From the NCBI RefSeq assembly GCF_001717465.1, contig NZ_CP017074.1:2928254-2992253 (forward strand): 64,000 bases of DNA, written 5' to 3'. Below are positions 17,852-28,211 of this stretch, piece after piece; positions within the stretch are counted from its first letter, which is position 1, and every line of letters begins with the position of its first letter. The position numbers and the translations under genes are program-made. The notes under the pieces were generated by a model. That model was not told the origin of the DNA and ran no database searches. It saw nothing but the letters and a program-made list of their open reading frames with translations. Source of the DNA: Luteimonas sp. JM171 (GTDB lineage: Bacteria; Pseudomonadota; Gammaproteobacteria; Xanthomonadales; Xanthomonadaceae).

Positions 17852-20212
17852 ATGCGCAGGTGGGTTCCCCGCATCCTGGTGGTGGCTGCAGCGCTGGCAC
17901 TGCTGGCGCTGGTTGCGGTCTGGCTGCTGCTGCGGGCAAGCCTGCCGGCGCTGGAAGGCGAACACGCCCTGCCGGGCCTGGCGGCGCCGGTGCGGGTGGA
18001 GCGCGATGCGCTCGGGGTAGTCACCATCGAGGCCGGCAGCGCCGGGGACGCGGCGCGTGCGCTTGGCTGGGTGCATGCGCAGGAGCGCTGGTTCGAGATG
18101 GACCTGATGCGGCGCAGCTCGGCCGGCGAGCTCTCGGCGCTGTTCGGCCCGATGGCCCTGGACGCCGACCGCGAACGCCGCCGGCATCGGCTGCGCGCGC
18201 GCATCGGGCAGCGGCTGCCCGAGATCGCCAGCGGGCGCCTGGCCGAACTGGAGGCCTACGCCGAGGGCGCCAACGCCGGGCGCCAGGCGCTGGGCGCGCG
18301 GCCGTGGCCATACCTGCTGCTGCGCGCGCAGCCGGAGCCCTGGGCCCCGGAGGATTCGATCCTGGCGGCCTACGCCATGTATTTCGACCTGCAGGGCGGA
18401 CGCAACGAGCGCGAGCTGCGCTGGTGGCGCATGGCCCCGCACCTGCCGCCGGCGCTGCGCACACTGCTCGGCCACGACGGCTCGGACTGGGACGCACCGC
18501 TGATGGGCGAGGCGCGCGGCGACGCGGTGCTGCCAAGACCGGACGAAGTGGACCTGCGCAGGCTTCCGTTCCCCAGGGACGGTGATGCCACCCCGATGCC
18601 GGAAGCGGGCACGCCCGGCAGCAACAACTTTGCCGTTGGCGGCGCGCTGACCGCGGATGGGCGGGCGATCGTGGCCAACGACATGCACCTTGGGCTGGGC
18701 GTGCCCAACGTCTGGTTCCGCGTCCGCCTGCGCTGGCCCGATCCCAGTGCGCCGGGCGGACAGGTGGATGTCTCCGGCTTCACCCTGCCGGGCGTGCCGG
18801 CGGTGATCGTCGGCAGCAGCGGCAACGTGGCCTGGGGCTTCACCAACAGCTACGGCGATTACATGGACTGGCGGCTCGAGGTGCCATGCGCCGCAGGTAC
18901 CAACGTGGACTGCGAGCCGGTGGAACGGCACGTGGAGCGGATTGCCGTGGCCGGCGGCGACGCCGTGGAGTTCGACATCGAGGAAACCGCCTGGGGGCCG
19001 GTGGTGGAGCGCCTGGACGATGGGCGGGCGCTGGCCCTGCGCTGGGTGGCGCACCTGCCCGGCTCCATCAACCTGGGCCTGGCCGACCTCGCTACCGCGG
19101 CCAATCTGGACCAGGCGCTGGCCGTGGCCGACCGCACCGCGGTGCCCACCCAGAACCTGGTGATTGGCGACCGCGACGGGCGCATTGCCTGGCGCCTGCT
19201 TGGCCCGCTGGCGCGGCGCGATCCGGCATGCCACCGGCTGCCTGTGGATGCCCCGGCGGACGTGCCCCAGCTTCGATGCGCGCCGTGGTCAATCGCCACC
19301 GACCGCTCGCCGGCCGTGATCGATCCGCCGCACCACCGGCTATGGACCGCCAACTCGCGAGTGGTGGGCGGCGAGCCCGAGGCGCTGGTGGGCGACGGCG
19401 GCTATGCGTTCGGCGCCCGGCAGCAGCAGATCCGCGACCTCCTGTTCGCCGGCCGGTCGTACACCGAACAGGACCTGCTCGCCATCCAGCTCGACACCCG
19501 CGCCCTGGTGCTTGACCGCTGGTGGCACCTGCTCAAGGGCCTGCCGCCGCGCGCAGATGCGCCCGCGCTACTGGCGCTGGCGGCAGCTGCCGCGGACTGG
19601 AACGCCCACGCCGACACCGCTTCCTCCGGCTACCGGCTGGTGCGCGCATGGCGCCTGGCGGTGCATGCGCGGATTGCCGATGGCCTGACCGGGCCGGCGC
19701 AGGTGGCGCTGGGCGACGCGTTCCAGATGCCGGACCTGCCGCAGCTGGAGGGGATCGCCTGGCCGCTGGTGCGGCAGCAGCCGCAGCACCTGCTGCCGCC
19801 GCGCTTCGACGACTGGCACGCGCTGTTCGAGGATGCGGCGCGCGAGGTGCGCGACACGCTCGGCGCCCGCGGGCCGCTGGAGGAGCGCACCTGGGGCGAA
19901 CGCAATACTGCGCGCATCTGCCATCCCCTGGCCGACGCGGTGCCGCTGCTGGGCAGGCGCCTGTGCATGCCGGCCGAGCCGCTGCCGGGCGACGGCTTGG
20001 TGCCGCGCGTGCAGGGCCCGTCGTTCGGCGCTTCGCAGCGGATGGTGGTGGCGCCGGGCCACGAGCAGGACGGCATCGCCCACATGCCCGGCGGCCAGAG
20101 CGGCCATCCGCTGTCGCCGTATTGGGGCGCGGGCCACGACGACTGGGTGCACGGGCGCCCCACCCCGTTCCTCCCCGGCCCCGCCGAACGTACGCTGACC
20201 CTCCACCCGTAG
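17852..20212 (+). CDS. Penicillin acylase family Ntn hydrolase
   Basis: 786-residue precursor of the penicillin amidase / acyl-homoserine-lactone acylase superfamily. Residues 1-30 are a membrane anchor or signal sequence (VVAAALALLALVAVWLLL). The chain is expected to cleave itself before Ser257 in TPGSNNFAVGG, giving an alpha subunit and a beta subunit whose N-terminal Ser is the nucleophile. VGSSGNVAWGFTNSYGDYMD follows at the usual distance, and the C-terminal SFGASQRMV and GGQSGHPLSPYW match the family ending. Substrate (a beta-lactam, N-acyl amino acid or AHL) cannot be told from sequence. The chain looks full length. Confidence 0.92.
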   Translation: MRRWVPRILVVAAALALLALVAVWLLLRASLPALEGEHALPGLAAPVRVERDALGVVTIEAGSAGDAARALGWVHAQERWFEMDLMRRSSAGELSALFGPMALDADRERRRHRLRARIGQRLPEIASGRLAELEAYAEGANAGRQALGARPWPYLLLRAQPEPWAPEDSILAAYAMYFDLQGGRNERELRWWRMAPHLPPALRTLLGHDGSDWDAPLMGEARGDAVLPRPDEVDLRRLPFPRDGDATPMPEAGTPGSNNFAVGGALTADGRAIVANDMHLGLGVPNVWFRVRLRWPDPSAPGGQVDVSGFTLPGVPAVIVGSSGNVAWGFTNSYGDYMDWRLEVPCAAGTNVDCEPVERHVERIAVAGGDAVEFDIEETAWGPVVERLDDGRALALRWVAHLPGSINLGLADLATAANLDQALAVADRTAVPTQNLVIGDRDGRIAWRLLGPLARRDPACHRLPVDAPADVPQLRCAPWSIATDRSPAVIDPPHHRLWTANSRVVGGEPEALVGDGGYAFGARQQQIRDLLFAGRSYTEQDLLAIQLDTRALVLDRWWHLLKGLPPRADAPALLALAAAAADWNAHADTASSGYRLVRAWRLAVHARIADGLTGPAQVALGDAFQMPDLPQLEGIAWPLVRQQPQHLLPPRFDDWHALFEDAAREVRDTLGARGPLEERTWGERNTARICHPLADAVPLLGRRLCMPAEPLPGDGLVPRVQGPSFGASQRMVVAPGHEQDGIAHMPGGQSGHPLSPYWGAGHDDWVHGRPTPFLPGPAERTLTLHP

Positions 20213-20255
20213 GTCCGGCCTGCGTGGCCGACGTGTGGGATCCGCAAACGCGGAC

Positions 20256-21944
20256 TCAATACGCGGCGGCGTGGACGCCGGCGACGGCGCGGCCTGACGG
20301 GTCGGCCGAGGCGTCGAAGGCTGCGTCCCAGGCGATCGCGGTGGCGGTGGAACAGGCGATGGACTTGCCGCCGGGCACCGTCTCGGCCGCGGCGCGGGTC
20401 GGGAACGCCTGCTCGAACAGGGTCCGGTACCAGTACGCCTCCTTGCTCGCGGGCGGATTGACCGGGAAGCGCCGGTGCGCGGCGGCGAGCTCGCGATCGC
20501 TCACCTGCGCTTCGGCGTGTGCCTTCAGCCCATCGATCCACCCGTAACCCACGCCGTCGCTGAACTGCTCCTTCTGCCGCCACAGGATCTCCGCCGGCAG
20601 GTAGCCCTCGAAGGCCTGGCGCAGGATGCCCTTCTCCATCCGCTGCGGGCCGTTGGAATGGCGGAGCACCATCTTCTGCGCGGCATCCATGCGCATGGCC
20701 ACGTCCAGGAACTCGATGTCCAGGAACGGCACCCGCGCCTCCACGCCCCAGGCCATCATCGACTTGTTGGCGCGCAGGCAGTCGTAGTTGTGCAGGGCGT
20801 CGAGCTTGCGCACGGTTTCCTCGTGGAACTGGCGCGCATCAGGGGCCTTGTGGAAGTACAGGTAGCCGCCGAAGGTCTCGTCGCTGCCTTCGCCCGAGAG
20901 CACCATCTTCACCCCCATGGCCTTGATCCGCCGCGCCAGCAGGTACATGGGCGTGGAGGCGCGGATGCTGGTGACGTCGTAGGTCTCGATGTGGCGGATG
21001 ACGTCGGGCAGCGCGTCCAGGCCTTCCTGGAAGGTGTATTCGAAGCCGTGGTGGACGGTGTCGAGGGACTGGGCGGCGACCTCGGCGGCCGCCAGGTCCG
21101 GGGAGCCCTGCAGGCCGATGGCAAACGAGTGCAGGCGCGGCCACCAGGCCTCGGAGTTGTCGTTGTCCTCGATGCGGCGGCGGGCGAAGCGGGCGGCCAC
21201 GGCCGCGACCAGCGAGGAATCCAGGCCGCCGGAGAGCAGCACGCCGTAGGGGACGTCGCTCATCAGCTGGCGGTGCACGGCGGCTTCGAAAGCCTCGCGC
21301 AGCTCGTCCGGCGCCACGTGCGTGCCCTGCACGGCATCGTAGTCGCGCCAGGGGCGGTCGTAGTAGCGGCGCAGCTCGCCGGTCGCGCTGTCGTACCAGT
21401 GCCCGGGCGGGAACTGGGCGACGTCGGCGCAGGTGTCCACCAACGCCTTCATCTCCGAGGCCACGCGCAGCCGCCCCTCGCGGTCGTGGCCCCAGTACAG
21501 CGGCACCACGCCGATCGGATCGCGGGCGATGATCGCGCGGCCACGTTCGCTGTCCCACAGGGCGAAGGCGAAGATGCCGTTGAGGCGGTCGAGGAAGGCA
21601 CCGGGCTCGCTTTCGCGGTACAGCGCGTTGATCACCTCGCAGTCCGAACCGGTCTGGAACGCGTAGTCCTTGCGCAGCTCGCCCTTGAGCTCGCGGTGGT
21701 TGTAGATCTCGCCGTTGACGGCGAGTACCAGGCGGCCGTCTTCGGACTTCAGTGGCTGCGAGCCGCCGGCCGGATCGACGATGGCCAGGCGCTCGTGCAC
21801 CAGGATCGCGCCTTCGTCCACGTGCACCCCGCTCCAGTCGGGGCCGCGGTGGCGCTGGCGCGCCGAGCATTCCAGCGCGTGGCGGCGCAGCGCGGCGACG
21901 TCGTCGCCCGGTTGCAGGTCGAAGATGGAGAAGATGGAGCACAT
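20256..21944 (-). CDS. asnB: Asparagine synthase (glutamine-hydrolysing), class B
   Basis: 562-residue enzyme that makes asparagine from aspartate, ATP and glutamine. ATG 21944 is chosen because it leaves Cys2 (MCSIFSIFD) as the N-terminal glutaminase nucleophile; GAGG lies nine bases upstream. The glutaminase domain has RHRGPDWSG and AVNGEIYNH, and the synthetase domain has the pyrophosphate loop LSGGLDSS and LSGEGSDETFGGY. The 240-base upstream region holds an Asn-rich leader ORF and an intrinsic terminator oriented towards asnB, so expression is predicted to be controlled by attenuation in response to Asn-tRNA charging. Last gene after the map-glnD-dapD-spx-dapE run. Confidence 0.96.
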   Translation of the reverse strand: MCSIFSIFDLQPGDDVAALRRHALECSARQRHRGPDWSGVHVDEGAILVHERLAIVDPAGGSQPLKSEDGRLVLAVNGEIYNHRELKGELRKDYAFQTGSDCEVINALYRESEPGAFLDRLNGIFAFALWDSERGRAIIARDPIGVVPLYWGHDREGRLRVASEMKALVDTCADVAQFPPGHWYDSATGELRRYYDRPWRDYDAVQGTHVAPDELREAFEAAVHRQLMSDVPYGVLLSGGLDSSLVAAVAARFARRRIEDNDNSEAWWPRLHSFAIGLQGSPDLAAAEVAAQSLDTVHHGFEYTFQEGLDALPDVIRHIETYDVTSIRASTPMYLLARRIKAMGVKMVLSGEGSDETFGGYLYFHKAPDARQFHEETVRKLDALHNYDCLRANKSMMAWGVEARVPFLDIEFLDVAMRMDAAQKMVLRHSNGPQRMEKGILRQAFEGYLPAEILWRQKEQFSDGVGYGWIDGLKAHAEAQVSDRELAAAHRRFPVNPPASKEAYWYRTLFEQAFPTRAAAETVPGGKSIACSTATAIAWDAAFDASADPSGRAVAGVHAAAY

Positions 21945-22021
21945 GGGGAAGTTTCCTCGGCTATGGGGATAACGCACGGGCTTCCCGGCTCAGGACAGGC
22001 TGCGGACGCTTGGCGGGCAAG

Positions 22022-22053
22022 AAAAAACCCGCATCGGCGGCCGATGCGGGTTT
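22022..22053 (-). terminator. Attenuator terminator upstream of asnB
   Basis: Read on the minus strand: AAACCCGCATCGG, loop CCG, CCGATGCGGGTTT, running into a six-U tract (22027..22022). It is a perfect 13-bp stem. It lies between the leader ORF stop (22083) and the asnB start (21944), so it would stop transcription before asnB. The plus strand has only three Ts after the stem, so the element works mainly in the asnB direction. Confidence 0.9.
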
Positions 22054-22112
22054 CCTGGTGTCCGGGCGTTCTTGTTTCGGTGCTACGCCTGTCCGCCACC
22101 CCGCATCGGCCG
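22038..22112 (-). promoter_or_regulatory. Predicted antiterminator of the asnB leader
   Basis: On the minus strand CGGCCGATGCGGG (22112..22100, inside the leader ORF at codons 24-28) is exactly complementary over 13 bases to CCCGCATCGGCCG (22050..22038), the 5' arm plus loop of the terminator. Forming this pair prevents the terminator. A competing small hairpin, CGGGCG (22130..22125) with CGCCCG (22116..22111), overlaps the end of the antiterminator strand and could hide it after the ribosome has passed, as strands 1:2 do in the trp leader. Confidence 0.8.
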
Positions 22113-22181
22113 GGCGCGATTATTCGCCCGCGCGTTGTTGCGCGGATTGTTGTTCACGGCGGCGGCGTGGAGCTGCGACAT
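22083..22181 (-). CDS. Asparagine-rich leader peptide of asnB
   Basis: 32-codon ORF: ATG at 22181, TAG at 22085..22083, with AGGA seven bases before the ATG. After MSQLHAAAV come NNN, PR, NN, ARA, NN, then RARPMRGGGQA. Seven of 32 codons are Asn (AAC AAC AAT at codons 10-12, AAC AAC at 15-16, AAT AAT at 20-21). Ribosomes short of Asn-tRNA would stall there, leaving the antiterminator strand at 22112..22100 free (fully so for the first two clusters). The ORF contains the antiterminator and is followed after 29 bases by the terminator. The peptide itself probably has no function beyond attenuation. Confidence 0.85.
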   Translation of the reverse strand: MSQLHAAAVNNNPRNNARANNRARPMRGGGQA

Positions 22182-22248
22182 GGCTTCATCCTGCGCCGTT
22201 TCCGGGGGGCATGCAACCACCGCCCGGGCGTGACGATGGCAATCGCTG

Positions 22249-22273
22249 TAGGAGCGCGCCATGCGCGCGCCTA
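22249..22273. repeat. Short palindrome between dapE and the asnB leader
   Basis: TAGGAGCGCGC, spacer CAT, GCGCGCGCCTA: arms of 11 bases with one mismatch, in the style of dispersed palindromic units. On the minus strand it lies 31 bases after the dapE stop and may act as a transcript end or stabiliser. I saw no convincing promoter between it and the leader ORF, so asnB may be read through from dapE or have a weak promoter. Confidence 0.6.
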
Positions 22274-22303
22274 CCCCAAGGGCAGGGAGATGCATTGCAG
22301 GCC

Positions 22304-23428
22304 TTACAGGAGGCGCTGGATCAGGGCCTGGTAGAGATCCGGCAATGCCTCGAGGTCGGCGACGCGAATGTTTTCGTCGACCTGGTGGATGCTGGCGTTG
22401 ACGGGGCCGATCTCGATGCAGTGGGCGCCGAGGGGGGCGATGAAGCGGGCGTCGGAGGTGCCGCCGCCGGTGCTTTCCTCGGGCGGGGCGCCGGCGAAGC
22501 GGGTGAGGACTTCGCGGGCCGCCTGGCGCAACGGGCCTTCGGGGGTGAAGAAGGGTTCGCCGCTGCGGTGCCAGCGCAGGCTGTGGTCGAGGCCGTGGCC
22601 GGCGAGGAGGGATTCGACCTCGGCTTCAAGCCGCTCCGCATTCCAGTTGGGGTTGTAGCGGAGGTTGAAGGTGGCCTTCAGTTCGCCGGGAATGACGTTG
22701 TCGGCGCCTTCGCCGGCGTGGAGGTCGCTGATCTGCAGGCTGGTGGGGGGGAAGGTTTCGTAGCCGTCGTCCCATTTGCGGGCGACCAGTTCGGCGAGTG
22801 CGGCTGCGGCCTGGTGGATGGGGTTGCGGGCTTTTTCGGGATAGGCAACGTGGCCCTGGATGCCGCGGACTGTGAGGTGGCCGGTGAGCGAGCCGCGGCG
22901 GCCGACGCGCATGAGGTCGCCGAGTTTCTCCTGCGAGGAGGGCTCGCCGGTGATGCAACAGTCGATGCGCTGGCCACGCTGGCGGAAGGTGTCGGCCACG
23001 CGGCGCACGCCGTCGATGGCGTCGCCCTCCTCGTCCGAGGTCAGCAGCAGGGCCAGGGTGCCCTTGTGGTCGGGCTTGGCGGCGACGAAGCGTTCGGCGG
23101 CGACGACGAAGGCGGCAACGCCGCTCTTCATGTCCGCGGCGCCGCGGCCGTAGAGCACGCCGTCGCGGACCTCGGGCTGGAAAGGATCGCTGGTCCAGGC
23201 CTCGCGCGGGCCGGGCGGGACGACATCGGTGTGACCGAGCAGGACCAGCACCGGGCCGCCTTCGCCGTGGGTGGCCCAGAGGTTGTCGACCTCGCCGTAG
23301 CGCAGGTGTTCGCAGGTGAAGCCTGCGCGTTCCAGGCGCTGGGCGATCAGCGGTTGGCAGCCGGCGTCGTCTGGCGTCACCGAGGGTCGCGAGATGAGTT
23401 CCTGCAGGAGATCGAGGACTTCGGACAT
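22304..23428 (-). CDS. dapE: Succinyl-diaminopimelate desuccinylase
   Basis: 374-residue M20-family zinc hydrolase that removes succinate from N-succinyl-LL-diaminopimelate in the lysine/peptidoglycan branch. Metal-site motifs: [35 protein letters not shown] (catalytic Glu) and GGGTSDARF, with [15 protein letters not shown] near the end. It follows dapD and a Spx-like gene with single-base gaps, so it is probably in one operon with them. Confidence 0.97.
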   Translation of the reverse strand: MSEVLDLLQELISRPSVTPDDAGCQPLIAQRLERAGFTCEHLRYGEVDNLWATHGEGGPVLVLLGHTDVVPPGPREAWTSDPFQPEVRDGVLYGRGAADMKSGVAAFVVAAERFVAAKPDHKGTLALLLTSDEEGDAIDGVRRVADTFRQRGQRIDCCITGEPSSQEKLGDLMRVGRRGSLTGHLTVRGIQGHVAYPEKARNPIHQAAAALAELVARKWDDGYETFPPTSLQISDLHAGEGADNVIPGELKATFNLRYNPNWNAERLEAEVESLLAGHGLDHSLRWHRSGEPFFTPEGPLRQAAREVLTRFAGAPPEESTGGGTSDARFIAPLGAHCIEIGPVNASIHQVDENIRVADLEALPDLYQALIQRLL

Positions 23429-23429
23429 A

Positions 23430-23786
23430 TCAGGAGACGCCGAAGCGCTTCTTGAAGCCGTTGTCGGAAAAGCCCTGGCTCATTTCCCCATCATCGGTCA
23501 CCACCACCGGGCGTCGGATCAGCTGCGGGTATTCGCGCAGCAGGAGCTTCCACTCGGCGTCGCTGGCGGCGGCCTTGCGGTTGTCGGGGAGCTGGCGCCA
23601 GGTGGTGGAGGACTTGTTGACCATCTTCTCGAAGCCGCCGAGCTTGCCGGCCCACTCCACCAGCATTTCCGGCGTGGGCTTGTCGTCGCGGTAGTCGACG
23701 AATTCGTGTTCGATGCCGAATCGGTCCAGCCACTTGCGCGCCTTGCGGCAGGTGTCACAGTTCTTCAGTCCGTAGATCGTGGTCAT
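23430..23786 (-). CDS. ArsC/Spx-like thioredoxin-fold protein (YffB family)
   Basis: 118-residue protein with the ArsC-like fold: [18 protein letters not shown] with a CxxC pair (Cys10, Cys13), [11 protein letters not shown] and [11 protein letters not shown]. This is the YffB subgroup, small reductase-like proteins of unsettled function that regularly sit between dapD and dapE, as here. ATG 23786 begins the conserved sequence; single-base gaps to dapD and dapE imply translational coupling. Not a true arsenate reductase by context. Confidence 0.9.
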   Translation of the reverse strand: MTTIYGLKNCDTCRKARKWLDRFGIEHEFVDYRDDKPTPEMLVEWAGKLGGFEKMVNKSSTTWRQLPDNRKAAASDAEWKLLLREYPQLIRRPVVVTDDGEMSQGFSDNGFKKRFGVS

Positions 23787-23787
23787 G

Positions 23788-24654
<867 letters not shown>

Positions 24655-24670
24655 GGCTTGGATCCTGTAG

Positions 24671-24688
24671 GGCGGGCCAGGGCCCGCC
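24671..24688. repeat. Short GC palindrome between glnD and dapD
   Basis: GGCGGGCC-AG-GGCCCGCC: perfect 8-bp arms in the 79-base gap between glnD and dapD. Possibly a processing or pausing hairpin; no T-run follows. Confidence 0.5.
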
Positions 24689-24733
24689 GGGTTGTTCCGG
24701 GTCCGGCCAGCGGCCGGGGTCATTCCTGGCGGG

Positions 24734-27376
24734 TCACGCCCCGCCCTGTGGCGCGCTGGCGCCTTCACCGTCCAGGTTGGCCAGCAGCGCCGTCCGCAGC
24801 GCCTGCTGGCGCGTTTCGTCCAGCGGCTGGTTGTGCGCATCGGTCAAGCGGAACACGTCCTCCACCCGCTCGCCAAAGGTGGCGATGCGCGCATCGTGCA
24901 CGCGCAGCTTCTGCTCGCGCAGCACGTGGGCCACATCGGCCAGCAGGCCGGGGCGGTCGGTGCAGACCAGGCTGAAGACGGTGTGGCGACCGTCGGGCGT
25001 GGTGTCGAACGCGATCTGCGGCTCGATGCGGAAATGCCGGAGGTGCCGCGGCTGGTTGCGGCGCGCCGGACGCACGTCGAGGTCGCCGGCGAGCACGCCG
25101 GCCAGCTTGCGCTCGATGGCCGCTGGCTCGGGCATGTAGCGCGCGTCGGTGGGCAGCACCTGGAAGGTGTCGAAGATGGTGCCGTGGGGGCCGTCCAGCG
25201 CGCGCGCCTGCTGGATGGCCAGGCCGGCCCGGTCCAGGGTGATGGCGATGGCGGTGAACAGGCCGTCCCGGTCGGGCGAGTGCACGAACACCTCCAGCGC
25301 CTGCGCGCCCTCCGCCAGCCGCCGCACCTTCACCACGGTGTCGCCCGGCACGGTGCCGCGCAGGGCCAGCGCCTGCCAGGCGATCTGCTCCGGATGCCCG
25401 CGCAGGAACACGCCCTCGGGCATGCGCTCGAACAGCACGTCGGCCTCTTCGTCCTCCACCGAGTGCGCCGACATCAGCCCGCGGGCGCGCTCGCGGATCT
25501 CGGCCACCCGCTCCACCGACGCCACCGGGTTCTCAAGGCCACGCCGCAGCGCCAGGCGGGTGGCGGTGCGCAGGTCGGTCAGCAGCCGGTCCTTCCAGGC
25601 ATTCCACAGCTTGGGCGACGTGCCGGCGATGTCCGCGCAGGTGAGCAGGTAGAGATAGTCCAGCCGTTCGCGGTCGCCCACCTCGGTGGCGAAGGCGTGG
25701 ATCACCTTGGGATCGGAGATATCCAGCTTCTGCGCGGTGGTGGACATCAGCAGGTGCCGGCGCACCAGCCACTCCACCAGCCCGGCATCAGCTTCGCCAA
25801 GCCCGTGGCCAAGGCAGAACTCGCGGGCATCGACCGCCCCCAGCTCCGAATGGTCGCCGCCGCGGCCCTTGCCCAGGTCATGGAACAGCCCCGCCAGCAG
25901 CAGCAGTTCCGGCTTGGGCAGGTGCGGCCAGATCCCGTTGGCCGAGGAAAAGCGCGGGTCCGGGGCCTCGGCGGCAAAGCCTGCGATGTTGCGCAATACC
26001 GCCAGCGTGTGCTGGTCCACGGTGAACATGTGGAACAGGTCGAACTGCATGCGCCCGGTGATCTCGGCGTACTCGGGGATCCACGCACCCAGCACGCCCA
26101 GCCGCGACATCCGCTCCAGCGTGCGCACCGGGGTGGGCCCGCGCAGGAGCTCCACGAAGCGCGCGCGCTCCGGCATTTCCGCATCGCGCCACTCGGGCAA
26201 AGCGTGCAGCGACTCGGCCAGCGCGCGCTCGGTCTGCGAATGCAGGCCGCGCACCTCCGGGTAGTCCGCCCAGCAGGCGAAAAGGTCGAACACCCGGCCG
26301 ATCTCCCCGCCCGGCCAGACTTCGTCGCTGGCCGCCAGGTACCGGCGGCGGGTGACGAACTCGCCCTCCAGCGGCACGTCCTCGCCCTCGCCCTCCAGGT
26401 GCTCCTCGAACCGCTGCGCCAGGCGCTCGCTGATCCGCAGCACTACCGCCGCGCTGCGATAGAACTCCTGCATCATCCGTTCGACCAGCGCGTTGTCGGC
26501 CTCCTCCACGTGCTCAAGGCGCGCGGCCAGGGCCTTCTGGTGATCGAACCGAAGCCGCTCCTCAGCCTTGCCGGCCACAAGGTGCAGGCCAAAGCGCAGG
26601 CGCGAGAGCGTGCGGCGCTCGCGCTCCAGGGTGGCGTGTTCGTCCACCCCCAGCAGGCCCAGGGTGATCAGCTGCTCCATGCTGTGGGCATCCAGCACGC
26701 GCCGCGCCAGCCAGCGCAGCGTCTGCACGTCGCGCAGGCCGCCGGGGCCGTCCTTGATATTGGGCTCCAGGTTGTCCGCCGTATCGCCAAAGCGGGCATG
26801 GCGGCGCCGCTGCTCCTCCAGCTTGGCCGCGTAATATGCCGCCGGCGGCCAGGTGCGCTCCACCGAGATGGCGCTGTTCAGCAGCCGCACTTCCGAAAGG
26901 TTGGCCAGCAGCGGACGCGCTTCCTGCAGCGAGGTCTGCACGCTGATGTCGGCAGCGGCGATGCGGGTGCACTCGGCCGCGCTGCGCACCGCGTGGCCCA
27001 CCGGCAGCCCGGCGTCCCACAGCAGCGCGAACAGGCGCGCCAGCTCGTCGCGATAGTCCGACTGCGAGCCCTCGCCGGCGAGTGCCAGCAGGTCAATGTC
27101 CGAATACGGGAACAATTCCCCGCGCCCGTAGCCGCCCACCGCGAACAGCGCCAGCGGTGCCTCGGCCGGGATGCAGCGCGCCCATGCCTGGCGCACATGG
27201 GCGTCGACCGCGTTGACCCGGTCGGCGAGCAGGCGGTCGATGTCCTCGCCTTCGTCGAACTGGGCGGCCAGTTCGGCGTCATGCTCGGCAAGCGACGCGC
27301 GGGCCTCGGCCGCCCAGGCGGCGTCATCCACCTGCTGGCTGCCGTTACCCGCCTGCGGGGAGCCGGCAGTGGGCAC
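24734..27376 (-). CDS. glnD: Bifunctional uridylyltransferase/uridylyl-removing enzyme GlnD
   Basis: About 880 residues; senses glutamine and adds or removes UMP on PII proteins to set nitrogen assimilation. Domains in order: nucleotidyltransferase with [20 protein letters not shown] (about residues 80-100), HD hydrolase with [17 protein letters not shown], and two ACT domains at the end (for example [18 protein letters not shown]). No ATG fits the N-terminus: GTG at 27376 (or TTG at 27382, overlapping the map stop) are the likely starts, and no clear Shine-Dalgarno is seen, so translation may be coupled to map. The start is uncertain by several residues. Confidence 0.95.
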   Translation of the reverse strand: MPTAGSPQAGNGSQQVDDAAWAAEARASLAEHDAELAAQFDEGEDIDRLLADRVNAVDAHVRQAWARCIPAEAPLALFAVGGYGRGELFPYSDIDLLALAGEGSQSDYRDELARLFALLWDAGLPVGHAVRSAAECTRIAAADISVQTSLQEARPLLANLSEVRLLNSAISVERTWPPAAYYAAKLEEQRRRHARFGDTADNLEPNIKDGPGGLRDVQTLRWLARRVLDAHSMEQLITLGLLGVDEHATLERERRTLSRLRFGLHLVAGKAEERLRFDHQKALAARLEHVEEADNALVERMMQEFYRSAAVVLRISERLAQRFEEHLEGEGEDVPLEGEFVTRRRYLAASDEVWPGGEIGRVFDLFACWADYPEVRGLHSQTERALAESLHALPEWRDAEMPERARFVELLRGPTPVRTLERMSRLGVLGAWIPEYAEITGRMQFDLFHMFTVDQHTLAVLRNIAGFAAEAPDPRFSSANGIWPHLPKPELLLLAGLFHDLGKGRGGDHSELGAVDAREFCLGHGLGEADAGLVEWLVRRHLLMSTTAQKLDISDPKVIHAFATEVGDRERLDYLYLLTCADIAGTSPKLWNAWKDRLLTDLRTATRLALRRGLENPVASVERVAEIRERARGLMSAHSVEDEEADVLFERMPEGVFLRGHPEQIAWQALALRGTVPGDTVVKVRRLAEGAQALEVFVHSPDRDGLFTAIAITLDRAGLAIQQARALDGPHGTIFDTFQVLPTDARYMPEPAAIERKLAGVLAGDLDVRPARRNQPRHLRHFRIEPQIAFDTTPDGRHTVFSLVCTDRPGLLADVAHVLREQKLRVHDARIATFGERVEDVFRLTDAHNQPLDETRQQALRTALLANLDGEGASAPQGGA

Positions 27377-27378
27377 GG

Positions 27379-28158
27379 TCAAAGGAAGGCTTCGTTGTCG
27401 TCGCCGGGGATGCGGGTGAGCACGTCCACCCCGTCGGCGGTCACTGCCACCATGTGCTCCCACTGCGCCGAGAGCTTGCGATCCTTGGTCACCACGGTCC
27501 AGCCGTCGGGCAGCAGCCGGGTGTGGCGCTTGCCCTCGTTGATCATCGGCTCGATGGTGAAGGTCATCCCTTCCTTAAGCACCAGGCCCTCGCCGGGGTT
27601 GCCGTAGTGCAGCACCTGCGGCTCGTCGTGGTAGACCTTGCCGATGCCGTGGCCGCAGTATTCGCGCACCACCGAGAAGCGCTCGGCCTCCGCCACCTGC
27701 TGGATGGCGTGGCCCACGTCGCCCAGGGTCGCGCCGGGCCGCACCGCGTGGATGCCCGCGAACATCGCCCGGCGGGTGGTCTCCACCAGCCGGCGCGCCA
27801 TCACCGAGGGCTCGCCCACGTAGTACATGCGGCTGGTGTCGCCGTGCCAGCCGTCCTTGATGACGGTGACGTCGATATTGATGATGTCGCCGTCCTTGAG
27901 CACCTTCTCGCCCGGGATCCCGTGGCAAATCACGTTGTTGGCGGAGATGCAGGTGGCCTTGGGGTAGCCGCGGTAGCCGATGTTGGCGGGCGTGGCGCCT
28001 TGCACGTTGACGATGTGTTCGTGACAGATGCGGTCCAGCTCGTCCGTGGTCACGCCGGGCTTCACGTGCGGCGCGATCATCTGCAGCACCTCGGCCGCCA
28101 GGCGGCCGGCCACGCGCATCTTCTCGATCTCTTCGGGGGTCTTGAGGTTGATTGCCAT
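27379..28158 (-). CDS. map: Methionine aminopeptidase, type I
   Basis: 259-residue dimetal peptidase that removes the initiator methionine. Family signatures: [13 protein letters not shown], metal ligands in [47 protein letters not shown] and QWEHMVAVT. It lies in the classic map/rpsB divergent arrangement. A GATAAT (28170..28165) ends only six bases before the ATG, so if it is the -10 the mRNA would be almost leaderless; no good -35 supports it. Confidence 0.97.
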   Translation of the reverse strand: MAINLKTPEEIEKMRVAGRLAAEVLQMIAPHVKPGVTTDELDRICHEHIVNVQGATPANIGYRGYPKATCISANNVICHGIPGEKVLKDGDIINIDVTVIKDGWHGDTSRMYYVGEPSVMARRLVETTRRAMFAGIHAVRPGATLGDVGHAIQQVAEAERFSVVREYCGHGIGKVYHDEPQVLHYGNPGEGLVLKEGMTFTIEPMINEGKRHTRLLPDGWTVVTKDRKLSAQWEHMVAVTADGVDVLTRIPGDDNEAFL

Positions 28159-28175
28159 CGGGACATTATCGCCGA

Positions 28176-28205
28176 TTGCGCAGCCGCCCGCCCGGCCCGT
28201 ATAAT
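28176..28205 (+). promoter_or_regulatory. Predicted sigma-70 promoter of rpsB-tsf
   Basis: TTGCGC (28176-28181), 18 bases, and a perfect TATAAT (28200-28205). Transcription would start near 28212, giving a 5' UTR of about 220 nt before rpsB. Confidence 0.65.
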
Positions 28206-28211
28206 CACCCG

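Noticed and set aside
22083..22295. Longer reading of the Asn-rich ORF from an upstream ATG (70 codons)
   Set aside because: The extra N-terminus runs through the REP-like palindrome and has no ribosome site; the ATG at 22181 has AGGA at good spacing and gives a typical leader length.
20475..22334. 619-codon plus-strand frame
   Set aside because: Antisense of asnB and its leader; the asnB product is unmistakable.
24692..27607. 971-codon plus-strand frame
   Set aside because: Antisense of glnD.
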